Notes: generated from the sequence alone by a model not told the origin. A DNA stretch of 51,511 bases from CAYNVS01 sp964400725 (GCA_964400725.1 CAYNVS010000021.1:1-51511); one strand, 5' to 3'; positions 40,783-50,318 are shown, counted from the stretch's first letter. Made by a program: numbers and translations.

Positions 40783-42417
40783 TCATTGAGGCGTAACGTC
40801 AATCGGAGCTTCGTTGTTTGTCGCCGGAGGGTTGTCTGGCTGCGCGTTAGGTTGATTTTGTCCGGCGCCGGTTTCTTCTTTCTTTTCTTCTTTGGGCTCC
40901 TCTTTTTTCTCGCCCTCGGTTCCTCCGGCCGGCGGAGTTTGATTTTCTTCCTGCTGTTTTTTCAGCTCTTCGGCTTTCTTCGCGTCCTCTTCCTGCTGTT
41001 TTTTCAGCTCTTCGGCTTTCTTCGCGTCCTCTTCCTGTTGTTTTTTCAGCTCTTCGGCCTTCTTCGCGTCCTCTTCCTGTTGTTTTTTCAGCTCTTCGGC
41101 TTTTTTCGCTTCTTCTTCCTGCTGTTTTTTAAGCTCTTCGGCCTGAAGTTTTTCGTTTTCGATTCTGTCTTTTATGCGCTTTTTGGCGGTGCCGCAGTAA
41201 TTAAGCATATCCTTGAGTTCCTTGACGCACGATTCCGCATATTTTTTAAATTCCGCGGCTTCGTTTCCCTTCGCGCCTTCTACTTTAGAAAAGAACTCGT
41301 CGAACAGCTTTATCGTCGCGGAAACTTTCTCTTCCGTCTTTTCGACCTCTTCAACGGTTTTCAGCGCGCCGATGATTTCAAGAGTGGTCTGCTTGATGTC
41401 CGCGGCGTCGAAAATGCGCTCCATGCTTAATACGGCAATGTTCAGCGCGGCTCCGTAATAGGCTGGGTTAAGCGAGAGAGCCTTTTGGTAGGCCGCAAGA
41501 GCCTCGTCGTAGTTGCCCATGGCGCGCAGAGCCGTGCCTTTGTTCAAGTAGGCGTCGGCAAAATCCGGATTGAGAGCTATTGCTTTATTGAAATACTCAA
41601 GAGCCTCTTTGTAATTCTCTTCGCTCAAAAGAAAGACTCCCATGATATTTCTTACCGTTGGATAGCCGTCGCTTATTTCCAGCAGCTTTGAAAGCTGGCC
41701 TTTGGCCGCGTCAACGCGCTTTTGGCTGAAGAATATCAGCGCGCGCAGGAATATCGCTTCCGGGTAGTCGGCGTGCTGAGTAAGCGCTGTGTCCAGCACC
41801 ATGTCGGCGAGCTCGAACTTGCCGTTCTGGTAATAAGCCAAAGCCAAAACATAGCGCGCCTCGTAGTTGCGCTCGTCCTTCTTGGCGATTTCAAGCGCGA
41901 TTTCCTTAGCCTTGTCTGCGTCGTCCCCTTTGTTGCGCAAAGCGTAAACTTCCGCGACCATCAACTTGATTCTTACGGAGTTCGGGCGGCGTACGCTCAA
42001 TCCTTCGAGGAAGGCTATCGTTTTATCGTAGCCGGTTTCCTGAATGTAAACGGCCATAAGGTTGCGGATGGCGGGATAATACAACGGCTCGACGTCGAGA
42101 GCCTGATTGAACTGCTCGATAGCTCCGTTTTTATCTCCTTTGCGCCAAAGAGCCACGCCGAGATCGTTCATAGCTTGATACAGCTTGGGGTTGTCGGCAA
42201 GCAGTTTCCTGAACGCGGCTTCGCCCTTTGCAGGGTCTTCGGCGGCTTCTTTTAACGCCGCGGAAAATTTAGGCTGCAGAGAATCGCCGACCGGAAAGTA
42301 ATAATTTTCTTTTTGCGCGGCTTCGTCCGCGGCCGTCAGCGTTCCGGCGCTAACCATAAGCGCGGCGGCCATGAAGGCGAAGGCTTTAATCGTGCGGGCA
42401 ATCATTTCGCTTTTCAT
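40783..42417 (-). CDS. Periplasmic TPR protein, GltE/AglT-like
   Basis: A 544-residue protein with a signal peptide (about 1-28) and about eight or nine TPR-like units from about 50 to 345, for example YPAIRNLMAVYIQETG and EALEYFNKAIALNPDFADAY. A helical region follows, then a tandem 14-residue repeat KKAEELKKQQEEDA (about five copies) and a P/E/N-rich end. The ATG at 42417 was chosen from the signal peptide and the GGAGG six bases before it. It starts ten bases after the 1422-residue TPR gene and is presumably co-translated with it. Size, TPR content and position match GltE (AglT) of the Myxococcus gliding cluster, but TPR proteins are hard to assign by sequence alone. Confidence 0.68.
   Translation of the reverse strand: MKSEMIARTIKAFAFMAAALMVSAGTLTAADEAAQKENYYFPVGDSLQPKFSAALKEAAEDPAKGEAAFRKLLADNPKLYQAMNDLGVALWRKGDKNGAIEQFNQALDVEPLYYPAIRNLMAVYIQETGYDKTIAFLEGLSVRRPNSVRIKLMVAEVYALRNKGDDADKAKEIALEIAKKDERNYEARYVLALAYYQNGKFELADMVLDTALTQHADYPEAIFLRALIFFSQKRVDAAKGQLSKLLEISDGYPTVRNIMGVFLLSEENYKEALEYFNKAIALNPDFADAYLNKGTALRAMGNYDEALAAYQKALSLNPAYYGAALNIAVLSMERIFDAADIKQTTLEIIGALKTVEEVEKTEEKVSATIKLFDEFFSKVEGAKGNEAAEFKKYAESCVKELKDMLNYCGTAKKRIKDRIENEKLQAEELKKQQEEEAKKAEELKKQQEEDAKKAEELKKQQEEDAKKAEELKKQQEEDAKKAEELKKQQEENQTPPAGGTEGEKKEEPKEEKKEETGAGQNQPNAQPDNPPATNNEAPIDVTPQ
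40946..41143 (-). repeat. 42-bp tandem repeat in the GltE-like gene
   Basis: Copies start at 40946, 40988, 41030, 41072 and 41114; the last is partial and diverged. Each encodes the 14-residue unit KKAEELKKQQEEDA, a continuous charged helix. The first copies differ at only a base or two, which implies recent duplication, so length variation between strains is likely. Confidence 0.88.
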
Positions 42418-42427
42418 GTCCGGCCTC

Positions 42428-45400
42428 CTATTTGTCGCCCTGTTTAGAGCCGTCAGTTTTAGCGTCCGAGCCGTCTTTCGCCTTGTCCTTGTCTTTATCG
42501 GGCGGCGGAGGCGGCGGCAAGGCTCCTCCCGTAAGGTCGATGTCAACGCTTTGTTTCGGCTTGACCTTTTCGGCCTCTCCGTTGTCGAAGGAGAGCTGTA
42601 TTATGTCGCCAATTTCATAGGAGCTGGGACGGGCGTCGCGGCGCAGCAGCCTCAAGTCTCCGCTGAGGTTCTTGCGGATTGACGGCTTGGCCATAGCCTC
42701 TTTTATGCGCTCGCGCCATATGGTCATTTCGACGTCGGTGCCGAAAATGCCCAGCAGAGCGAAACACTCCTGATAGAATTTGGCCGCGGTGGCGTAGAAC
42801 TCGGCGGCGTCCTTTTGGCGCGGATCGCGGAAAGACGATTCAATCTGCTGAGCCTGCGCGCTGACCTGTTCGATGACTTTCATAATCATATCGACGTTGG
42901 CCTGCATCTTTTCGCCGAACGCCGGATCGGGGTTCTGAAGCATCAGGTTGTTGAACTCGTCGATGGTTTTATTCAGCTCGGCGATATTGTCGTTGAGAGA
43001 CTTTATGTATTCGGCTATGTGCTTGGGCAGGTCTCCGGCTGCGACTTCCGTAACTTGGTCGGCTATCATTTCGAAGATTGCGCCCATGCGGTATTTGGCG
43101 ACGACCGCGTAGCTGGCGACGTAGCTTCCGGCTATCTTTTTATAGCCGTCGGCCAAATCTTTGCCTGCGTCCAACATCGCGTCGATGCTCTCTTTGCAAA
43201 TGTCCGAGTCGATTTTCGCCTCTAACGAGCTCATAATCTTTTTCTTCGCTTTGGCGTTTGGAGCGGCTTTGAGCTCTCTATTAATTTCGGCGGTCATCTC
43301 CTTGCGAAGCCTCTGGTCGAGCGTTTTCACGTCCGCTCCCTTGCAAGACAGCCTCATCTTCATAAAGTTCTCGAACAATTTTTCAAGGCGGGTAAAGTCG
43401 GCTTTGGCGGCAAACTTGTGCGCGAGTTTCGCGTCGTTGCTGCTCGCAACGTCTTTGAATTCGGCGCGCTGGTGGAAATACTTGACGATTTTATCGTAGT
43501 ATTCGTCGCGTTTTTTCGCGGCTCCGCGCTTGTCGTATTCCTCGGTCAGGGAGTAATACCCCTGAATGAGCATAAAGCTGTATTTCGGGTCGTTGCCGTG
43601 CTTTTTCTCGAAAGAGCCGAGCGTTCTCTCCATGCCGGGGAGATCGGAGTTCTTTTTATGAACCTCGAACGCCTTGTAAAGCGTTTCGGCCGGGTTGTAA
43701 GGCTGCAACTCCTTCGCGAACGCTTCGGGTATGTCTTTTTCGGGGATGGACGCGCACGATATAGAATACTCTTCGTAACCCTGCGCCGCCTCTTTGTACC
43801 GGTGGTCGTATTCCCACAGCTGGCTGCGGAAGTATAGCGACATGCACTTATAATAAATGTTGGAGTTTTTCGTTTGGTACAGTTTGGTAAACTGGTCTTC
43901 CGCGTCTTTCAACTCGAACCCCTGATAGGCCGTAAGAGCGAGGTTCAGGCGGATGGCCGGCGTCTCCGGGTGGTCGGGGTAGCGGTCAACGAAGCGGCGG
44001 TAAATGTTGGCCGCGCTGGAGAAGAGCTTCGCCTGCTTATACATCGCCGCGGCGTTGTACAAAGCGGTCGGAGCGTTTTCGTTCTCCTTGTATTTCTCCG
44101 CGAAATCCTCGAACTGTTTGGCGGCGTTCTCGAACTTAGAGACGTCCTTGTAGTTCATAGCGAGGTCGAAGCTGGCTTTGGCTTTGATGTTCTGAACTTC
44201 CTTCGCCACCGTCTCTTCTTCCTGCGGAAACTTGCCTTTATACTTGCCAATATAGGCGAGCGTGTCGTCAACCGCAACGAACAGGTCCTTGATGTTTTCT
44301 TCCGCGCTCAGCATGTAAACGATTTTTCTGTGTCCGTCCAACGCCTGAAGCGTGCCGGGGTAAAGGTCGATTACCTTCTTGTAATACGCTTTGGAGCTGT
44401 CGTAGTCGCGGTAAACGAGATAGTAGAACGCGAGGTTGGAGAGCATCGAGAGCTTGTTTTCCTTGTTGGTAATCTTAGTCTCGATGGAATTAATCAGTTC
44501 GGCAAGAGCGTCCTTCGTATCCTGATCCTTCGTTTCGCTCATCTTCTTCTTGGCGGCCATAATGGTGGCGGGAACGTCTTTATCCAGCCAGTTCATATAA
44601 TTGTTCGCCGCCTCAATGTATTTTTTGCGAAGGTCGGGCATTTCCTTTTTGACGACTTTATAGCCGTCCGCAAGGTCGTCCTTGTTTACTCTCTCGCGCT
44701 TCAGCTTTTCGTCCGCGGTCAAATCGACGCTGGCCGCTTCAATTTGCTGCAGCCCGGCGGCGTCCACCAGTTTGTCGTAGGCGAGATAAATGAACAGAGC
44801 TGCGTTGCCTTTATAATAAATGTTAAGCTGGCTGTCGTACACCGCTTTGTATTCAACGATGGCTTCGTCGAATTTGCCCGAATAATACAGCGCGTCGGCG
44901 AGCTGCATGTTGGTGTCGTAGGCTTCGGTGTCGTTGGGATACTGCAGCAGGAAGCTCTTATAAACTTCGGCGGCTTTCGCGAATTCCTTTTTCGCGTCGT
45001 CCATTTTGTTGTCCTGCATGAATTGAATGCCGCGGTTGTAATGGTCGTTGCCGTAGGCGTAGGTTACGCCTTTTAGCTTGTTGAAGGCGTTGTTAAGAAC
45101 CGTCGGGTTGTCCTGATTGGCTTTGTACCATTCCGAGCCGGAGCCGTAGTTCTTGGTCATCGCCTCGCGCTCGCGGTCGATGAAGTCGCGGCATATTTCC
45201 GCGCTTTCTTTTTTGCCGCAAATATAATCGTTGTAATAAAGAATAACCTTGTAGTGAAGCTCCGGATTTTCCGGGTTCTTCGGGTCGAGGTCTATGAGCG
45301 CGCGGTAGGAATCGATGACGTCTTTATATTTGCGGTCGAGAGTCATCGCGGCGATGAACTTGAGATAAACGCCGCGCTGCCATTTTTTGGGGCCGATGGA

Positions 45401-46696
45401 CTCGAAGTGTTTGCGCAGTTTGGCGCTCGCGGAACCGTCCTCGACTTCTTTGTCGCTTGCTACGTAAATTGTAGTGTAAATGTATGCGAAAATTTCCTGC
45501 GCTTGAAGCATTCTTTCTTTGATGCCTGCCCACGCTTTCGGATCTTCCGCGGAGCTCTGCTCGTAGAATTCCATAAATTTCTGCATGCAGTATGCGGCGC
45601 GCCAATCGTGGTTGGGCATTGCGAATTCCGCAATGGCGAGCAGGTAAAGCGTTTTGGTGGCGTAATCGACCTTGGTAGGCCAAACGTCCAGCGGCAGGTT
45701 GCTGGCAACCATGAAGTAGTGCCTCGCCATAACGGTGCCGAAGCGTTTGTTGTCGATAGGTTTGGCGGTCATTTCCTTGAGCTCTTTATCGACGGTGGCG
45801 AGCTCCTCTTTTTCTATGGAAGCCTTTTCCTGATCGTTCTTTCCCTCAAGCTGCGCCCACAGCTTCGCGTCGGCGATTAGAGTCTGCTTAACCTTCTCAA
45901 ACCGCTTGTCTCCCTGCGGTAGCTCCAAGTTGTTGTACTGGTCGTAGTATAGAACGCCTAAACGATACAAGGCGACCGGAACCTTCTCGCTTTTCGGATA
46001 CTGCTCGACCAATTCGTGCAGAGCCTTTTGAATGCACTTGTAATCTTGAAGGTTGCCGCACACCCTCGCGACGGCCAAATAGGCCAAATCGCGCTTGGCG
46101 TAAGTCGGGTATTCGTCGATGATTTTCTGCGCCAAATCGCGGGAGCGTTTGTACAGGCGCTCCGCGCCGGCGAAAAGGTCGTCCGCTTTGACGGCGTAAT
46201 CCTTCGCCTTAATAGGGTCGGGATCCGTTTCCGCCAAATACTGCATCGAGGCGCCTTCGCTGTTTTTGTTGAGCGCTTGACCGAAATAAACGTCCGACAG
46301 CCTGAAGATGAGCTCCGGCGCGTATTTTAGGTCGTAGGGATACTTGGCTATAAAGGCTTCCAGCTTGTTGATGACTTCCATCGTCATCATTTGGTCGCGC
46401 CTTTCCAGCTTCTTGATTCTTTCGTCGTAGTCTTTGGAGACTTGCTCTTTGTTCGCCTCGTGCTTAAGCTCCACGCTGCCGTCAATATAGTTCATGTATT
46501 GCTCGGCGCGGCCTTCAAACTCCTTGGCGTTCCGCAGCAGCTCTTCAAAAATATCCTGCTCGGTCGCGAGCTCCTTAACCTTTGAAGGAGCCTTTTGACC
46601 GCCCTTGTCCTCCGCGTCCGATACTCTCGCGAGAGGAAGGACTAGCGCGAAAACCGCGGCAATCAGCAACGATTTATTTAAAATCTTATCCCTCAT
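42428..46696 (-). CDS. Large periplasmic TPR protein, GltD/AgmU-like
   Basis: A 1422-residue protein with a signal peptide (about 1-28). TPR-like helical hairpins follow through most of its length, for example YAPELIFRLSDVYFGQ, NAPTALYNAAAMYKQAK and FSSAANIYRRFVDRYPDHPE. The last part (about 1200-1390) is helical without clear TPRs, and the C-terminus has a PPPPPP run and a K/D-rich tail. The length is near that of AgmU (GltD) in Myxococcus, a TPR protein of the gliding complex, and the order GltD-GltE-small-GltG agrees. Its ATG overlaps the previous stop (ATGA). No enzymatic domain is seen; it is probably a scaffold. Confidence 0.68.
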   Translation of the reverse strand: MRDKILNKSLLIAAVFALVLPLARVSDAEDKGGQKAPSKVKELATEQDIFEELLRNAKEFEGRAEQYMNYIDGSVELKHEANKEQVSKDYDERIKKLERRDQMMTMEVINKLEAFIAKYPYDLKYAPELIFRLSDVYFGQALNKNSEGASMQYLAETDPDPIKAKDYAVKADDLFAGAERLYKRSRDLAQKIIDEYPTYAKRDLAYLAVARVCGNLQDYKCIQKALHELVEQYPKSEKVPVALYRLGVLYYDQYNNLELPQGDKRFEKVKQTLIADAKLWAQLEGKNDQEKASIEKEELATVDKELKEMTAKPIDNKRFGTVMARHYFMVASNLPLDVWPTKVDYATKTLYLLAIAEFAMPNHDWRAAYCMQKFMEFYEQSSAEDPKAWAGIKERMLQAQEIFAYIYTTIYVASDKEVEDGSASAKLRKHFESIGPKKWQRGVYLKFIAAMTLDRKYKDVIDSYRALIDLDPKNPENPELHYKVILYYNDYICGKKESAEICRDFIDREREAMTKNYGSGSEWYKANQDNPTVLNNAFNKLKGVTYAYGNDHYNRGIQFMQDNKMDDAKKEFAKAAEVYKSFLLQYPNDTEAYDTNMQLADALYYSGKFDEAIVEYKAVYDSQLNIYYKGNAALFIYLAYDKLVDAAGLQQIEAASVDLTADEKLKRERVNKDDLADGYKVVKKEMPDLRKKYIEAANNYMNWLDKDVPATIMAAKKKMSETKDQDTKDALAELINSIETKITNKENKLSMLSNLAFYYLVYRDYDSSKAYYKKVIDLYPGTLQALDGHRKIVYMLSAEENIKDLFVAVDDTLAYIGKYKGKFPQEEETVAKEVQNIKAKASFDLAMNYKDVSKFENAAKQFEDFAEKYKENENAPTALYNAAAMYKQAKLFSSAANIYRRFVDRYPDHPETPAIRLNLALTAYQGFELKDAEDQFTKLYQTKNSNIYYKCMSLYFRSQLWEYDHRYKEAAQGYEEYSISCASIPEKDIPEAFAKELQPYNPAETLYKAFEVHKKNSDLPGMERTLGSFEKKHGNDPKYSFMLIQGYYSLTEEYDKRGAAKKRDEYYDKIVKYFHQRAEFKDVASSNDAKLAHKFAAKADFTRLEKLFENFMKMRLSCKGADVKTLDQRLRKEMTAEINRELKAAPNAKAKKKIMSSLEAKIDSDICKESIDAMLDAGKDLADGYKKIAGSYVASYAVVAKYRMGAIFEMIADQVTEVAAGDLPKHIAEYIKSLNDNIAELNKTIDEFNNLMLQNPDPAFGEKMQANVDMIMKVIEQVSAQAQQIESSFRDPRQKDAAEFYATAAKFYQECFALLGIFGTDVEMTIWRERIKEAMAKPSIRKNLSGDLRLLRRDARPSSYEIGDIIQLSFDNGEAEKVKPKQSVDIDLTGGALPPPPPPDKDKDKAKDGSDAKTDGSKQGDK

Positions 46697-49206
46697 TGGA
46701 CAACTCCTGTTCCGGCGCCGGCGCCGCTAGAGCCTTCGTCCGCCTTTTCGAATTTTGATTTCGTGTACGCTTCGGAAAGTTGGGATTCTTTGAGCTTCTT
46801 CTCCTTCTGAAGCTCGTCCAGCTCCGTTGCCACCTCAAGCCATTTCTGCCAGACGATTTCGACGTTTCCGGCGTCGGCTTCGAGGACTATGTTGTAGAAG
46901 TGATCTCTTATGTTTTTAATGTTTCCGATGATGATTTCGGTCGAGGTTTTATTCAAATCGCTCTCTACCGCATCCATTTCGGTTTTCCAGCTGTCGAGGC
47001 TTTGTTTCTGCGCGGTAATCTTTCCGTCGTAATCTTTAATCCATGTCGAGCCGATGTTGTCTAGGTCGGCGAGATAGCCGTCAACCGCGAGGTTCAGCTT
47101 CGTGGCTTTGTCGGATAGTATCTGCGCGGAGTTGAAAATAGCCATCTCGTCTTTGTTCATCTTCGATTGAACTTTAACCTGAAGTTCCTGCTCTTTGGCG
47201 AGAGCTTTTTCGTAATCTTTTACAAGCTGCTCTTCCTTCGAGTCCTGCTGGCCGATATTTACCGCCTGCGACTGAAGTTCTACCTTGCTCTTAATCGCGT
47301 CGTAAAGGTTGTTCAACCCTTCGATGGCCTTGGTTTCGTTCTCGATGCGCTCGTCCAGCTTCTTGAAGAAGTCCGGCGCGATGTTCGGCTTGTTGCGCAT
47401 TCTCTCTTTTTTGGAAACGATTTCCTTCAGCTTCTCGGACAAGCCGTCGATTTGCATTTTAAGCCTGAACGCCATGTCGTTAAGGTTTTGAATTTTCGAC
47501 AGCAGCGACTCCTTGTGCTCGGCTCTTTCCTTGTCGTTCTTAGGAAGATTCTTGTACTTTTCTTCAAGCAGCATGCGGGTTTTCTTCGCGTCTTCGTAAT
47601 CCTTTACCATGTCGGAGCCGATTTTAAACGCGACGATTTCGCTGGAGATTTTGCCGAGAGTTTCTTTAATCGCCAAAATTTTATTTTGAAGATTCAGTCC
47701 GCTCTCGCGTCCTTCGCGCAGTTTAGGCGAAACTCTCGCCTTTTTGTCCTGCTGCTGGGCGGCTACCAGTTTGTCTAATATTAATGTAAGTTCTTTGAGC
47801 CTTGTCTTTAGGTCGGCTAACTCGTTCTCTAAGGCGAGAGCCTTTTCTACGTTGCGTTCCTGCTTGAGCCATTTAATCGCGACTATGGGAAGGTTTTTAA
47901 CCTTGTCCATCGCCTCTTTATTTATGGCCGACGCGCGCTTTCCGCTTGTCAGTTTAATCAATTTGTCGAAGGTATCGACGACGTCCTGCCAGTTGGAGAC
48001 GATGCTTTGATACATCGTTCCGGCTTCTCTCTGCTTGTCGAGTTTGCCCAGAAGCTCCGCTTTGGTCAGCTGCGCTTCGGGGGCGTAAAGCGATTCGGGC
48101 ATGCTGGCGATCATAATTTCAATCGCGTTCAGGGCGTCTTTGTATTGGGCGCGCCTTATGTAAATCCATACCATTTCGTAGTAGGACTGGTCGTAGTAGG
48201 GGCTGTCCATCGGAATTTTGCGGTAGAGCGAAAGAGCCTTGTTCACAAGTCCCATCTCTTCGTTCTTCTGCGCTTCCGTCTTCTTCCCTTCCTCTACGTT
48301 CATGTAAACTATTAGAGAGCGCTCGTAAAGAATTCTCGCAACGTTCATGTTGGCCAGCTGAATTACGTAGGCGTCGTCTTTGCTGCCCGCCTGCGTCTTC
48401 GCGAGTTTCTCGAAAATTTCCTGCGCGGCTACGAGTTTTTCCAGTCTGGCTTTGTCTTCGTCCTTCATCGAAAGCGTGCGGACGGATTCGATTACGCCCA
48501 GATAATATTGCGATTTAATATAACAGGAACCCTGCTTTATCGTCTCGAAAATCTTTTGCGCGTCGTCGATTTTTCCGCGGTCGAAATAAGTCTTCGCCAA
48601 GTTGTACTTAATCAAGTCGCCGACTTCCAGGTTTCTCCCTTTAATCAGCTCGTAATGCTTCTGGGCGTCGTCAAGCTCGTTAAGCTCTACGGCTATTTGA
48701 ATCAGCCGCGTAACGGACTTGTCGAAGAACTCCATCTTTTCGCCTTTGTCGATTACCGCCTTGAAGTATTTCTTCGCTAGAAAATAATTGTGGCGCTGAT
48801 AAAGGCATTCGGCCAGATAATAGCTGATTTCGTATTCGAGCTGCGCGTCTTTCGCGTATCCGCCTTCCAACAGGTCTAAATACATGATTGCGGCGGCTTC
48901 GTAGTCATTGTGGTCGAAATTAATTTTCGCCTGAGCCGCTCTCTTTTTTGCGAAATCGGCCTCTATTCCCTGTTTGGAAGTATGATAATACTTCCCTTTA
49001 AGAGTTTCGAGTTCTCCCGCGTAATCGACGTACGCCTTTTCCAAGTCTTTTACTTTATTTTTAAACTCGGAAACCTTTTCGGACGTCAACCCTTTGGGCT
49101 CGTCCGAGGACGCGGCGTTCGCTCCGCCTGCGGCGAGAATCGCTCCCATAGCCGCAAACGCGAAAGCCGCCTTCCAATAACCTTTTAGGCTTTTAATTAT
49201 CTTCAT
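46693..49206 (-). CDS. Periplasmic TPR/coiled-coil protein of the glt-like cluster
   Basis: An 837-residue protein with a signal peptide (about 1-32, ending ANAASS). TPR-like units follow between about 80 and 420 (AAIMYLDLLEGGYAKDAQLE, YEMVWIYIRRAQYKDALNAI), then a long coiled-coil region (about 450-800) and a G/A-rich tail. The ATG at 49206 follows GGGAG by nine bases. It ends in a four-base overlap with the GltD-like gene. No certain counterpart is recognised; by position it belongs to the same periplasmic assembly. A 12-base palindrome GGAGACGTCTCC (49208-49219) covers its ribosome site. Confidence 0.7.
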   Translation of the reverse strand: MKIIKSLKGYWKAAFAFAAMGAILAAGGANAASSDEPKGLTSEKVSEFKNKVKDLEKAYVDYAGELETLKGKYYHTSKQGIEADFAKKRAAQAKINFDHNDYEAAAIMYLDLLEGGYAKDAQLEYEISYYLAECLYQRHNYFLAKKYFKAVIDKGEKMEFFDKSVTRLIQIAVELNELDDAQKHYELIKGRNLEVGDLIKYNLAKTYFDRGKIDDAQKIFETIKQGSCYIKSQYYLGVIESVRTLSMKDEDKARLEKLVAAQEIFEKLAKTQAGSKDDAYVIQLANMNVARILYERSLIVYMNVEEGKKTEAQKNEEMGLVNKALSLYRKIPMDSPYYDQSYYEMVWIYIRRAQYKDALNAIEIMIASMPESLYAPEAQLTKAELLGKLDKQREAGTMYQSIVSNWQDVVDTFDKLIKLTSGKRASAINKEAMDKVKNLPIVAIKWLKQERNVEKALALENELADLKTRLKELTLILDKLVAAQQQDKKARVSPKLREGRESGLNLQNKILAIKETLGKISSEIVAFKIGSDMVKDYEDAKKTRMLLEEKYKNLPKNDKERAEHKESLLSKIQNLNDMAFRLKMQIDGLSEKLKEIVSKKERMRNKPNIAPDFFKKLDERIENETKAIEGLNNLYDAIKSKVELQSQAVNIGQQDSKEEQLVKDYEKALAKEQELQVKVQSKMNKDEMAIFNSAQILSDKATKLNLAVDGYLADLDNIGSTWIKDYDGKITAQKQSLDSWKTEMDAVESDLNKTSTEIIIGNIKNIRDHFYNIVLEADAGNVEIVWQKWLEVATELDELQKEKKLKESQLSEAYTKSKFEKADEGSSGAGAGTGVVQ

Positions 49207-49269
49207 CGGAGACGTCTCCCAATTCCTGCCTTCGTAAGTTCTTCCTCGTAAAACGTCATAATCGCCTGA

Positions 49270-49321
49270 TTTGCGCTTATGCGCGCAAACGCGCCGCAAA
49301 CGGCTTTCGCCGTTCGGCGCG
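49270..49321 (-). promoter_or_regulatory. Two stable hairpins between the first two glt-like genes
   Basis: Just after the stop of the first gene, a hairpin with outer stem CGCGCCG/CGGCGCG (49290-49296 with 49315-49321), inner AACGGC/GCCGTT and a GAAA tetraloop on the transcript is followed by a second stem TTTGCGC/GCGCAAA (49270-49289). No U-run follows. They may protect the upstream mRNA or attenuate the large TPR genes. Confidence 0.55.
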
Positions 49322-49329
49322 CGCCGCGG

Positions 49330-50130
49330 CTATTTCTTGCCTTCGACCTTAAGTTCGTTGGTCTTCGTCGTCTTGTCGAGTTCTTTGAAGGATTCGCCTT
49401 TCTTTCCGTCGTCTTCCTGCTGAAGCGCTTTGATCTCTTCTTGGGACATATTTTTATAATTGATGGAGTACTTGATGCCGGGACGATCTTTCATGGCCAT
49501 GAACATGCCGCCTTTGTCGTAGGCGTAAACGTCGATTACGCAGACCTTGCCGTCTTTGGCGGTGAAGGTCTTGCTGGATTTCAGCGTAACCGCAAATCCT
49601 TCGACGTAAGTGAACACGCTGGACTGCCCTTTGAAGACCAAGTAAACGGAAAGCATGTGGGTGGACGAATTCACCGGATTGTTGTAAATTTCTATGACCT
49701 TCTGCTTGTCAAGGTCGCCGCCGACGTCCGCTTTGCGGTAAAGCGGCCTGCTGTCGAGGAAATAAGCGGCGCTTTCAAGCTTGAGGAAGCCGCCGATTTC
49801 GTTATGGTGGCGGATTACGAGCTTGGCTCCGCCGATGACTCCGCCAAGCATCGTCTCTTCGAGAAGCATCAGGCGGGTTTTGGTGCGGAAGACCTTTTCC
49901 TTCAGCTCGTTTATGCGCTCTTCGAGCTCTTTGACCTTGACGTCGTAGTCGGACGTCTTGAGGTCTTTTGCGTCGGCCTTGGGGTCGGCCTTGGTTTCGA
50001 TGGTCTTCTTGTCGCCGGCGCCCGGCGCTTCTTTCGCGTCGGTTTTGACGTCGGCGGCGTTGGCGGCCGAAATCCCGATAGCAAGCGACATAATGCCCAA
50101 TAAGAGAACGAACTTTTTCAGGTTTTTCAT
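49330..50130 (-). CDS. Secreted coiled-coil/beta-domain protein heading the glt-like operon
   Basis: A 266-residue protein with a signal peptide (about 1-26, ending ANAAD), a lysine/aspartate/alanine-rich segment, a short coiled coil (about 60-85: VKELEERINELKEKVFRTK) and a beta-rich domain (about 90-235, with GGAKLVIRHHNEIGGF, DSRPLYRKADVGG and SSTHMLSVYLVFKGQ). From memory, homologues accompany AgmX/PglI-type gene clusters in Myxococcota, sometimes misnamed as dihydrolipoamide acetyltransferase, which has no support here. GGAGG lies seven bases before the ATG. It is the first gene behind the promoter at 50219-50247. Confidence 0.72.
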   Translation of the reverse strand: MKNLKKFVLLLGIMSLAIGISAANAADVKTDAKEAPGAGDKKTIETKADPKADAKDLKTSDYDVKVKELEERINELKEKVFRTKTRLMLLEETMLGGVIGGAKLVIRHHNEIGGFLKLESAAYFLDSRPLYRKADVGGDLDKQKVIEIYNNPVNSSTHMLSVYLVFKGQSSVFTYVEGFAVTLKSSKTFTAKDGKVCVIDVYAYDKGGMFMAMKDRPGIKYSINYKNMSQEEIKALQQEDDGKKGESFKELDKTTKTNELKVEGKK

Positions 50131-50218
50131 AACATTTCCTCCATCAATAACCTTCCAAAACTCGAGCTGTCTCATAGCCGTAATACGACAGACAATTTTG
50201 GCTTTAAGAATTTCATAC

Positions 50219-50247
50219 AATCTATTCATTAATAACCAAAAAGTCAA
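50219..50247 (-). promoter_or_regulatory. Promoter of the glt-like operon
   Basis: TTGACT (50242-50247) and TAGATT (50219-50224) are 17 bases apart on the minus strand in an A/T-rich setting. It would give an mRNA leader of about 80 bases before the ATG at 50130 and probably drives five genes down to 40457. Confidence 0.65.
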
Positions 50248-50318
50248 TTCAAACTAAATTAAATTTATGAACTCTCTTTTTGTTCGACTGCTTCTTTGAA
50301 TCTTAATTTTATACTACA

